64,000 bases of DNA from Mesorhizobium sp. AR07 (GTDB lineage: Bacteria > Pseudomonadota > Alphaproteobacteria > Rhizobiales > Rhizobiaceae): the NCBI RefSeq assembly GCF_024746815.1, contig NZ_CP080525.1, positions 5,760,501 to 5,824,500 of the forward strand. Direction: 5' to 3'. Each line of letters begins with the position of its first letter. Positions within the stretch are counted from its first letter, which is position 1. The notes below the pieces were generated by a model that saw only the letters and a list, made by a program, of their open reading frames with translations, was not told the origin of the DNA and did not search any database. Shown piece after piece: positions 55,783 to 62,994 of the stretch. A program made the translations under genes and the position numbers.

Positions 55783-56217
55783 ATGATCATCGGGTTCAAT
55801 CACACGAGTTTCACGGTTCCCGATCTCGAAAAGGCTGTACGGTTCTGGACCGACGAGCTCGGGTTCGAGGGGCAGGGGATTGTCGAGCGCCGGGGTGCCT
55901 GGGTCGCCAAAGTCACAGGCGTGCCCGATGCGCGCATACGTGTTGCTCACCTTCATGGCCATGGGCACCACATGGAGTTCATCGAGTATGCCGAGGGGGG
56001 CCGCGACAATCCGGCGGATTTGCCGGACAAGCCCGGGGTCGGGCATGTCTGTCTGGACGTCGAGGACATGGATGACACGTTCCGCCGGCTCATTGCCGCC
56101 GGCGCTACGGTGTTGGGTGAGATGACCAGCATCCGTGATCCTGCGATGGCTGCCTGCACCGCGGGCTATCTGCGCGACCCCAACGGCATCATCATCGAGC
56201 TGTTCGAGAGAGGGTGA
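55783..56217 (+). CDS. VOC-superfamily (glyoxalase fold) protein
   Basis: 144 residues in two modules. Candidate metal ligands: His7 (FNHTSFTV), Glu in HHMEFIEY, His in GVGHVCLDV and Glu in IIIELFERG. This layout fits lactoylglutathione-lyase-like isomerases and epimerases. Different from the VOC protein at 24543 (171 residues). Follows an SDR gene, which hints at epimerisation of the oxidised product. Confidence 0.88.
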   Translation: MIIGFNHTSFTVPDLEKAVRFWTDELGFEGQGIVERRGAWVAKVTGVPDARIRVAHLHGHGHHMEFIEYAEGGRDNPADLPDKPGVGHVCLDVEDMDDTFRRLIAAGATVLGEMTSIRDPAMAACTAGYLRDPNGIIIELFERG

Positions 56218-56351
56218 ACCGAACTGGCCGCCGGTTGCCGTGAGCCAAGCGATGCCATGGCCATGGAAGCGCGCTTTCAGGCCGATCGAGCCGGATCTGT
56301 TCGCTGTTACCCCACGTCCGCCGCCGTCTCAATGCCTTGCAGCGCGAGTAT

Positions 56352-56365
56352 TCCGAAATGCCGGA
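56352..56365. promoter_or_regulatory. IclR-type operator in front of the signal-less binding-like gene
   Basis: TCCG-AAATGC-CGGA, identical to the site at 53672, 69 bases upstream of the start at 56434. The rest of the 216-base gap 56218-56433 shows nothing else recognisable. Confidence 0.65.
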
Positions 56366-56433
56366 TATAAGTACAATAATGTAGACTCTGGCGTCGCTTG
56401 TGCTATGTCGGAAGCGAGAGCATGGAGTTGGAG

Positions 56434-57564
56434 ATGGCCCCCATCAAGCTGCGCGGAATGACTTGGAATCATCGGCGTGCGATCGACCCCCTGGTGGAAA
56501 CGATGCCGATGTTCCGGGCGCGTTATCCCGAGGTCGAAATCGAATGGTCGTCGCGGCCGCTGAGCGGTTTCGAGTTTACTCCGGTGGACATGCTGGCGAA
56601 GGACTTCGACTTCATCATTCTGGATCACCCCTTTACCGGCCTGATCGCGGCGACAGGCTGTCTCGTGCCGCTCGACGATATCATTGCGCCGGGGCAGGAC
56701 CCGTTCGTCGGACCGTCGCTGGAATCCTATCGACTGGGAGGATCGCTCTGGGCGATGCCTGTCGATGCCGCCTGCCAGGTCGCCGTTTCGCGGCCCGACC
56801 TCATCCGGGCGCTGGACACGGCCATCCCGGCCAATTGGCACGACCTGATGGCGCTTGGCGGGAAGGCCCGGCGCAAGGGCCACTGGCTGGGCATTGGGCT
56901 ATCGGGCGTGCACAGCCTGATGACGTTCTTCACGCTGATGGCCAATCTTGGCACGCCTTGCGCGACTGGCCGAGACGCAGAGTTCGCCGACCGGCATGCG
57001 GCAAGCGAGGTTCTTGGCCTCATGCGCGACCTGCTGAGCGTCTGCCCGGCCGAGGTGCTCGGCTGGAACAGCATCGAACTGCATGATCAGATGATGCAGC
57101 GCGACGACCTGGTTTTCTGCCCGGCGGTCTATTGCTACGCGACCTATGCCGAGGCCGACCAGCGACGACCGCTGCGCTTCCACGATTTCCCCGGACCCAA
57201 CGGGCCGGCCGGCTCGACAATCGGCGGCACCGGCCTCGGCGTGTCGGCGCACACGCGCCATCGCTCCGAGGCGCTTGCCTATGCGCGCTTCGCCGCAGAG
57301 CAGGCCACGCAGCACGCTTTCGCCCTGCATCACGGCCAGCCGGCGCGCCGCGATGCCTGGCAGGACGAGGCGATCAACGAACGCTTCGGCGGCTGCTACC
57401 GGCAGACGATGGCGACCATGGAAGCCTGCTGGACCAGGCCGCGCTACCAAGGCTATCTGGCGTTCCAGGAAAGGGCCGGCGACCTGATCGAGGCGCATCT
57501 GCGCGGCAGCGTCACGCAAGACGCGCTTCTCACCGAACTTCAGCGCTTGCACGCCGCCGGATAG
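56434..57564 (+). CDS. Solute-binding-protein-like protein without signal peptide
   Basis: 376 residues from the ATG at 56434, six bases after a GGAG; ATGs at 56422 and 56398 are alternatives, and none gives a signal peptide. The sequence looks like a family 1 (MalE-type) binding protein from its first strand: KLRGMTWNHRRAIDPLVETM, FEFTPVDMLAKDFDFIILDH, GGSLWAMPVDAACQVAVSRP, GGTGLGVSAHTRHRSEALAY. No permease or ATPase gene adjoins it. With no export signal it may work in the cytoplasm as a sensor or carrier, or be secreted by other means. It has its own IclR-type operator, so it belongs to the local regulon. Function unknown. Confidence 0.78.
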   Translation: MAPIKLRGMTWNHRRAIDPLVETMPMFRARYPEVEIEWSSRPLSGFEFTPVDMLAKDFDFIILDHPFTGLIAATGCLVPLDDIIAPGQDPFVGPSLESYRLGGSLWAMPVDAACQVAVSRPDLIRALDTAIPANWHDLMALGGKARRKGHWLGIGLSGVHSLMTFFTLMANLGTPCATGRDAEFADRHAASEVLGLMRDLLSVCPAEVLGWNSIELHDQMMQRDDLVFCPAVYCYATYAEADQRRPLRFHDFPGPNGPAGSTIGGTGLGVSAHTRHRSEALAYARFAAEQATQHAFALHHGQPARRDAWQDEAINERFGGCYRQTMATMEACWTRPRYQGYLAFQERAGDLIEAHLRGSVTQDALLTELQRLHAAG

Positions 57565-57574
57565 GATGCCGCCG

Positions 57575-58396
57575 TCAGCCGAGCCGTCGCGACAGCTTTT
57601 CCGCCGCCTTGATGACGCTGACGATCAGATAGTCGCGATTGGGTTTGACCAACCGCTGTTCGGGCGCAACCACGCTCAGCGCCGCGACACATCGACCGGA
57701 TGCATCGATGACCGGCGCGGCGACGCAGCCGGCATGTTCGTTGGTCTCGTTCAATTCGGTGGCATAGCCCTGACGGCGGAACCGCCGGATCTGGGCGATA
57801 AGCTTGCTGACGTCGGTGATGGCCCTTCCGGTTGGTGATTGGCGGATTGTGGCGGTCAGCAAGGTCGTCAGCGCCTTGTCATCCATGTCGGAAACCAGCA
57901 GCCGCCCGGCCGCTGCCCAGTTGACCGGAACGCGCGAGCCGACATTGCTGATGATGCGCAAGGGGCGAATGCCTTCCTCCTTCAGCAGCACCATCATCAG
58001 ATCGTTGTCGAGAACCGAGAGCTGCACGGTCTCGCCCGTTTCGTTGCGCAACTCCTCGGCGATCTGGCTGCCGTCCTTCAACAGATCGACATGGCTGCGA
58101 TAAGCCATGCCGAGTTCGAACAGCTTGCGGCCAAGAAACAATCCGCTGCCCTTGCCCGACGGAGCCAGATAATCCCCTTCCGACAAGGTGCGCACCAGTT
58201 CGTAGGCTGTCGACTTCGGGATCGAAAGCTCGGCGATGATCTGCGCCACGGTAACGGGTTCGCCTTGCCGCAGCATCAACTCGAAGATGTCGAGGGCGCG
58301 CCGGACGCTGCGCGAACCCGTGCTCTCGTCATCGGCGGCGTCCCGTCCGGGTTCATCGGGATTTTTCGCGGCGGCTGGTTTTATCGAGGTGCGCAT
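57575..58396 (-). CDS. IclR-family transcriptional regulator
   Basis: 273 residues. Helix-turn-helix VTVAQIIAELSIPKSTAYEL at about 48-67, then the ligand domain with ETGETVQLSVLDNDLMMVLL and the AGCVAAPVIDASGRCVAALS block. Intact, unlike the IclR gene at 54152. The two operator copies at 58405-58438 begin only 8 bases before the ATG and no ribosome site fits between, so the message may be leaderless. Divergent from an enolase-superfamily gene. The best candidate for the protein that binds the TCCG-N6-CGGA sites. Confidence 0.92.
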   Translation of the reverse strand: MRTSIKPAAAKNPDEPGRDAADDESTGSRSVRRALDIFELMLRQGEPVTVAQIIAELSIPKSTAYELVRTLSEGDYLAPSGKGSGLFLGRKLFELGMAYRSHVDLLKDGSQIAEELRNETGETVQLSVLDNDLMMVLLKEEGIRPLRIISNVGSRVPVNWAAAGRLLVSDMDDKALTTLLTATIRQSPTGRAITDVSKLIAQIRRFRRQGYATELNETNEHAGCVAAPVIDASGRCVAALSVVAPEQRLVKPNRDYLIVSVIKAAEKLSRRLG

Positions 58397-58404
58397 TTGG
58401 ATGT

Positions 58405-58438
58405 TCCGGCATTGTGGACTATCGTCCGGTATTTGGAA
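58405..58438. promoter_or_regulatory. Tandem IclR-type operators in the divergent promoter
   Basis: TCCG-GCATTG-TGGA (58405-58418) and TCCG-GTATTT-GGAA (58425-58438) start exactly 20 bases apart. Read on the other strand, this region lines up base for base over about 40 bases with 61610-61650, so both are copies of one compound operator. Confidence 0.75.
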
Positions 58439-58474
58439 ATGTTACCTTGCGTGAGTCTGCGGGAGGGGTGGATC

Positions 58475-59605
58475 ATGAGAATCATCGACATCGAGGTCAT
58501 CGAACTGCGTGTACCCGGCTGGACCGGCGATACCTTCGACGGGTCATACGACAATTGTCTCGTTCTCGTCCACACTGACGAAGGTCTTACCGGGATTGCC
58601 GAGGTGGACAGCGTTCCCTCGGTGATCCGCGCCATCGTCGACGCACCGCGCTCCCACACCCATGCCATGGGCCTGAAGGAAGCAATCCTCGGCGCCGATC
58701 CATCCGATGTCGAGGGGCTGTGGGATCGCATGTACGACCTCACCAGCTACTACGGCAGGCGCGGGGCGGTCATTCACGCCATCTCCGCCGTCGACATTGC
58801 TCTGTGGGATCTGCGCGGCAAGACGCTCGGCAAGAGTGTCGGCCAGCTTCTCGGCGCGCGTCGGCGCGACCGCGTGTTGGCCTACGGGACCGTTTATCCG
58901 CTTGGCGAAACGGCCGACGATGTGCGCAAGAATATCGACCGTGGGCTCAAGCTCGGGCTGAAGGCGATCAAGATCGTCGCCGACCCGTTCTGGCGCGAGG
59001 ACGTGGACAAGACGGCTGGACTCATACGGGCGGCGCGCGAGCATGTCGGACCCGACATCCGTTTGATGGTCGACGCCGCGACCGCCTGGGCCAAGGCCGA
59101 GGAGGGGCTGCCGTTGATGCCGATCTTCAAGGAGCATGATTTCTTCTGGGTAGAGGCGCCATTACCGATCGACGATCTCGACGGGCATGCGCGTTTTCAA
59201 GGATTTGATGTGCCGATCGGCGGCGGCGATCTCGGCTTGACCACGCGCTTCGAATATGAGGAAGCCTTTGAGCGCGGCAAGATCGACATCGCCCAACCCG
59301 ACGTGACCATGGCCGGCGGCATCACCGAACTGATGCGGATCGCCGAACTGGCGCAAAGGCTCGGCAAACGCGTGGTCACGCACGGTTACAAATCGAACAT
59401 AACCATCGCGGCGAACCTCGCTTTCCTGTCGCAGCACTGGATGGACGAGCCATGTGAATATTCCACCAGCCAGTCGCCGCTGCGCTGGCATCTGACGAAG
59501 GAAAATTTCCCGATCGGCGCCGATGGCCGGATCGCCATTCCGCAAGGGCCGGGACTGGGTGTGACCCTCGATCCGGAGACCGTGGCAAGATTTCGGGTCG
59601 GATGA
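58475..59605 (+). CDS. Enolase-superfamily enzyme, KxV type with Asp third ligand
   Basis: 376 residues from the ATG at 58475 with GGGAGGGG before it. Active-site set: Lys166-x-Val168 (AIKIVAD), Asp200 (MVDAATAW), Glu227 (WVEAP), Asp252 (GGGDLG) in place of the usual Glu, Asp276 (AQPDVTMAGG), His303 (VTHGYK). It is the only member of this type in the window. Controlled by the tandem operators upstream, together with the divergent IclR gene. Probably an acid-sugar dehydratase or racemase; substrate unknown. Confidence 0.88.
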   Translation: MRIIDIEVIELRVPGWTGDTFDGSYDNCLVLVHTDEGLTGIAEVDSVPSVIRAIVDAPRSHTHAMGLKEAILGADPSDVEGLWDRMYDLTSYYGRRGAVIHAISAVDIALWDLRGKTLGKSVGQLLGARRRDRVLAYGTVYPLGETADDVRKNIDRGLKLGLKAIKIVADPFWREDVDKTAGLIRAAREHVGPDIRLMVDAATAWAKAEEGLPLMPIFKEHDFFWVEAPLPIDDLDGHARFQGFDVPIGGGDLGLTTRFEYEEAFERGKIDIAQPDVTMAGGITELMRIAELAQRLGKRVVTHGYKSNITIAANLAFLSQHWMDEPCEYSTSQSPLRWHLTKENFPIGADGRIAIPQGPGLGVTLDPETVARFRVG

Positions 59606-59608
59606 GGC

Positions 59609-60778
59609 CTATTTGCCGTCCGTGCGCCAGCGGGAAACAAGCTCTTCATTCAATTCGATGCCCAGGCCAGGCCCGGTGGGCAGTTCCATCAGCCCGTCGA
59701 CGACGGCTGGCTCGGGAGAAACCAGTTCGCGCCGCAAGACGCTGTCAAACACATGCGGCGAAACATATTCGAAGACCGGGCTCGCCTGACAGGCGGCCTG
59801 GAAATGCCGGCCGGCCGCCGACGTGATGCCGGTCTTCCAGCCATGCGGCACGACTTCGGCGCCGTGAAGTTCGCACATGTCGGCAATCCGGCGCATCTCG
59901 GTCAGTCCGCCGCCGCGTCCGATGTTTGGCTGGACCACCCCGACCCCGGCAACGGTCAACCACTCCCGAATCTCGAAACGGGTGGCGGCGGCTTCCGCGC
60001 CGCCAATGCGGATTGAACTCCTCTCCGCGAGCCGAGCATGGCCCGCGAGATCGTCGTGCTGCAGTGTCGCCTCGGCAAAGAAGATGTCGCAGTCGGAAAT
60101 TCGATCGAGGACGAAAAGTGCATCATGCCAATTGTGCCAGCGATAGCCGAAGTCGACAGCCATCAGGATGTCGTCGCCAAGCATCCGGCGACCTTCACCG
60201 ATGAGCCCGGCAAGCTCACGATCGGTCACCAGATCGTAGAACAGCACCTCCATCTTGACCGCTCGGAAACCTGCCTGGAGCGCGGCGTCGAATTGCCGGC
60301 CGATTTCCCGCATCAGGTCCCTGATGCCGCGACCCTGCGCGAGGCCCGGAAAAATGGTGCAGTAAGGTCTCAATTTTTCGCGACGCGCCCCGCCCATCAG
60401 CTTGTAGGCCGGTACGCCGAACTGCTTTCCCGCAAGATCGTGAAGGGCGATGTCGATGGCGGAGATCGCATGGATGCCGATGCCGCGCCGGCCGGGCCAG
60501 AAAGTGCCGTCATAGAGTTTTTGCCAGATTGCCGCGATCTCGATCGGATCCTCTCCAATCAGGATCTCACCTGCATTGCGGCTCCACAGATGAGCAGTCG
60601 GCATTTCGAGGAAGCTTTTGACAACGGATGGCGGCGCGTCGGCCTCGCCGAATCCGTAGCGACCGTCCTCGTCGTGGATCTTTATGATCACGGTGTCGGT
60701 CGTGCCGTCGAGATCGCCCGCGGAAACGACCGACGAAACGACCGGGATGACTTCGAGCCGCGCGATCTTGCTTGTCAT
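59609..60778 (-). CDS. Enolase-superfamily enzyme, KxE type, with Asn in the dyad position
   Basis: 389 residues from the ATG at 60778; an earlier in-frame codon at 60817 overlaps the SDR gene. Active-site set: Lys175-x-Glu177 (AVKMEV), Asp209 (AVDFGYRW), Glu236 (FFAEA), Glu262 (GGAEA), His312 (VPHGWK). The expected dyad Asp is Asn285 (VVQPNIGRGGG; codon AAC). Otherwise related to the enzymes at 35270 and 46964. The change should weaken His-Asp catalysis, so the reaction may rely on the Lys side only. Downstream of an SDR gene by 7 bases and convergent with 58475-59605 (3-base gap). Confidence 0.88.
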   Translation of the reverse strand: MTSKIARLEVIPVVSSVVSAGDLDGTTDTVIIKIHDEDGRYGFGEADAPPSVVKSFLEMPTAHLWSRNAGEILIGEDPIEIAAIWQKLYDGTFWPGRRGIGIHAISAIDIALHDLAGKQFGVPAYKLMGGARREKLRPYCTIFPGLAQGRGIRDLMREIGRQFDAALQAGFRAVKMEVLFYDLVTDRELAGLIGEGRRMLGDDILMAVDFGYRWHNWHDALFVLDRISDCDIFFAEATLQHDDLAGHARLAERSSIRIGGAEAAATRFEIREWLTVAGVGVVQPNIGRGGGLTEMRRIADMCELHGAEVVPHGWKTGITSAAGRHFQAACQASPVFEYVSPHVFDSVLRRELVSPEPAVVDGLMELPTGPGLGIELNEELVSRWRTDGK

Positions 60779-60785
60779 GATCTGC

Positions 60786-61541
60786 TCAATAGGTTGCGCG
60801 GCCGCCGGAAAGATCAAAGGTGAAACCGGTGGTGAAACTGCAGGCGGGGGAAACGATCCAGGAGATCATCTCGGCGGCCTCGTCGAGCTCGCCGCAGCGT
60901 TTCATCGGAATCTTGTCGGTCATATAGGTGACCTGTGCATCCGGCATCGCCGCCACCATCGGCGTGCGGATGACGGCGGGCGCCAGCGAATTGATGGTGA
61001 TGCCGGTCTCGGCATAGTCTTTGCCCATCGACTTCACCATGCCGATCAGGCCCGCCTTGGTCGCCGAGTAGGCGGTCATGCCGGCATTGCCTTCCTTTCC
61101 GGCGATGGAGGCGAGATGAAGGATGCGGCCATAGTTTTTCGATAGCATGTGCGGCAGCACCGCCTGCGAGACAAGAAGCGCGCCAAGCATGTTGATCTTG
61201 TAGACGACATCGAAATCGTCCGGGTCGACCTGATGCGCCTTGAGATTGGTCTGCCCGGTGATGCCGGCGCAATTGACCACCGCGTGCAATTGCCCGGTTT
61301 CGCGGATGACGCTGTCCCATACCGCGCTGTTCGATATCCGGTCGGTGATATCGATCGGATAGGCCGACGCCTCGCCACCGGTTGCGAGGATTTCGTCGGC
61401 CGTGGCGCGAGCACCTTGGCCGTTGCGGTCGAGGCAGATGATCTTTGCGCCGCGACGAGCCATAAGGGCGGCGGCAGCCTGCCCTATGCCGCTTGCCGCG
61501 CCGACGACCGCTATCGCGTAGGGCGTCGAAAAAGTGCTCAT
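60786..61541 (-). CDS. Short-chain dehydrogenase/reductase
   Basis: 251 residues from the ATG at 61541 with AGAGG before it. VGAASGIG near residue 15, CLDRNGQG (NAD-type acidic residue), a loop NCAGI in place of NNAG, catalytic Ser in LASIAG and YSATK, C-terminal FTTGFTFDLSGG. First gene of a two-gene operon with the enolase-superfamily enzyme at 59609. The tandem operator at 61611-61644 lies 70 bases upstream. Confidence 0.92.
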   Translation of the reverse strand: MSTFSTPYAIAVVGAASGIGQAAAALMARRGAKIICLDRNGQGARATADEILATGGEASAYPIDITDRISNSAVWDSVIRETGQLHAVVNCAGITGQTNLKAHQVDPDDFDVVYKINMLGALLVSQAVLPHMLSKNYGRILHLASIAGKEGNAGMTAYSATKAGLIGMVKSMGKDYAETGITINSLAPAVIRTPMVAAMPDAQVTYMTDKIPMKRCGELDEAAEMISWIVSPACSFTTGFTFDLSGGRATY

Positions 61542-61610
61542 TGCATGCCTCTTGCTGGTGATGAATTGACGCATCATGCGCGGCCGTTCGATCTCGTCAG
61601 GTTAGAGTAT

Positions 61611-61644
61611 TCCGCTTTTGCAGACAATAGTCCGCAATGACGGA
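61611..61644. promoter_or_regulatory. Tandem IclR-type operators in front of the SDR operon
   Basis: TCCG-CTTTTG-CAGA (61611-61624) and TCCG-CAATGA-CGGA (61631-61644), 20 bases apart as in the operator at 58405-58438, with the shared centre GACAATAGTCCGCAATG. Confidence 0.75.
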
Positions 61645-61719
61645 AAATGCAGCATGACCGTTGAGTGGGGCAACAACGTTGGAGCGGTCAGGCCGGCATC
61701 ACCTGAATATCGACACACC

Positions 61720-61956
61720 TTACGCCACGTCCAGGCAGAGATACTTCAGATCGGTGAAAGCTTCGAGCCCGTGGCGCGACCCCTCGCGGCCGATGCCGGA
61801 TTGCTTGACGCCCCCAAAGGGGATCGGCGCGCCGGTTATCTTGACACGGTTGATGGCAACCATGCCGTAGTCGAGCGCGCGGCCCATACGCTGCTGCCCC
61901 CCGTGCTCCCTGGCCAGGGCATGCGCATCGGCGCGTCCGTGCGCCCATTCCTGCAA
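61720..61956 (-). pseudogene. C-terminal remnant of an aldehyde dehydrogenase (GabD-like)
   Basis: About 78 codons. The reading ALDYGMVAINRVKITGAPIP followed by FGGVKQSGIGREGS and DLKYLCLD is the C-terminal end of succinate-semialdehyde-dehydrogenase-type enzymes, with the conserved PFGGxKxSGxGRE block. The first 25 codons are not recognisable and everything before, including the catalytic Cys, is missing. It begins 3 bases after the TetR stop, so a deletion joined the two. Probably non-functional. Confidence 0.72.
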
Positions 61957-61959
61957 GAC

Positions 61960-62604
61960 CTATTTCAGGCAGACAAGTCGCCTGATTGTCTCAACGTTGA
62001 ATTGTATGCGTTCCTCCAGCGCTGCCGGCGCCATGAGATCGCGCTCAAAGATGATCGAACCGGTAAACCGGTTTGTCAGGTAGTAGTAGCCGATCGCCGC
62101 GATCGTGATGTTGAGCTGGACGGGATCGACGCCCTCGCGGAAGTCGCCGCTCCGCGCGCCGCGTTCCAGAAGCGATCCGACCATGTCGAGAAAGCGCCGG
62201 CTCACCTGGTGGATGACCTCCGACTTTTTCAGGTGCTTGGCCTTGTGCAGGTTTTCACTGTTCACCAGGGTTATGAATTCGGGATTGCGGAGATAATACT
62301 CCCACGTGAAGCGGACGAGGCGTTCCAGCGCTTCGGGTGGGGAGACGCTCGCAAGTTCGAGTCTCTGCTCCGCTGTCCGGATATCGACATAGGCGTCTTC
62401 CACGACCTTCTGAAACAGCTTCTCCTTGCTGTCGAAGTAGTGGTAGATCATTCGCTTGTTGGCCTTTGCGCGTTCGGCGATCACATCGACGCGCGCCCCG
62501 CCGAAGCCGCTTTTTGCGAACTCCTTCTTGGCAGCGGCAAGTATCCGCTTTTGAGTGGCATCCGCATCGCGGATTCTCGGCTTCCTTGCCTTCGTCACCA
62601 ACAT
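61960..62604 (-). CDS. TetR-family transcriptional regulator
   Basis: 214 residues from the ATG at 62604, which follows AGGGAAAGAG; an in-frame ATG at 62625 has no ribosome site. N-terminal helix-turn-helix: RILAAAKKEFAKSGFGGARV, then RAKANKRMIYHYFDSKEKLF. The C-terminal domain from about residue 75 is all-helical and ligand-binding (LVRFTWEYYLRNPEFITLVN). Divergent from the ribose-type binding-protein gene at 62995, so it probably controls that importer. Repeats in the intergenic region are candidate sites. Confidence 0.92.
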   Translation of the reverse strand: MLVTKARKPRIRDADATQKRILAAAKKEFAKSGFGGARVDVIAERAKANKRMIYHYFDSKEKLFQKVVEDAYVDIRTAEQRLELASVSPPEALERLVRFTWEYYLRNPEFITLVNSENLHKAKHLKKSEVIHQVSRRFLDMVGSLLERGARSGDFREGVDPVQLNITIAAIGYYYLTNRFTGSIIFERDLMAPAALEERIQFNVETIRRLVCLK

Positions 62605-62659
62605 CTCTTTCCCTAACCGGTCCATTTCAAATCCAGCAAATCTCTATCGGATATGACGC

Positions 62660-62675
62660 AGTAACTGGATCGTGC
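62660..62675 (+). repeat. Direct repeat copy 1 (TetR/importer intergenic region)
   Basis: AGTAACTGGATCGTGC matches 14 of 16 bases at 62908-62923. It lies in the 390-base gap 62605-62994, close to the TetR start. Possible regulator site. Confidence 0.45.
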
Positions 62676-62792
62676 CTAGGACAGCCTGCGAAATTGTCGA
62701 AACCCGATCCCGCGGGAGCCAGGAACCGGTACAGCGGCAAATCGCAGGGGCTTCCCTTAGCCGCCGAGCTTCTGAGAAGAAGCCCGGTTCTC

Positions 62793-62809
62793 AACTAACC
62801 CAATAGTTA
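62793..62809. promoter_or_regulatory. Inverted repeat in the TetR/importer intergenic region
   Basis: AACTA-N7-TAGTT-type arms (AACTAACCCAATAGTTA). Midway between the two copies of the direct repeat; plausible TetR-family operator. Confidence 0.4.
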
Positions 62810-62907
62810 CATAGAGGCACCGGCAGTGCAATCGGCCGGGTTGCGGAACACCCGTATCATGGCTCGCGGCCGCTATCGGAGCTCAGTTGACAGGTCGGCG
62901 TTAAGAA

Positions 62908-62923
62908 AGTAACTAGATGGTGC
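62908..62923 (+). repeat. Direct repeat copy 2 (TetR/importer intergenic region)
   Basis: AGTAACTAGATGGTGC, 14 of 16 bases identical to 62660-62675, 72 bases before the binding-protein start. Confidence 0.45.
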
Positions 62924-62994
62924 ATAAGAATTTGGTGGAGCATGCGTCATGGGAGGATGCACGCCCCGATCCGGATCACTTGGGAGAGAGAAAA

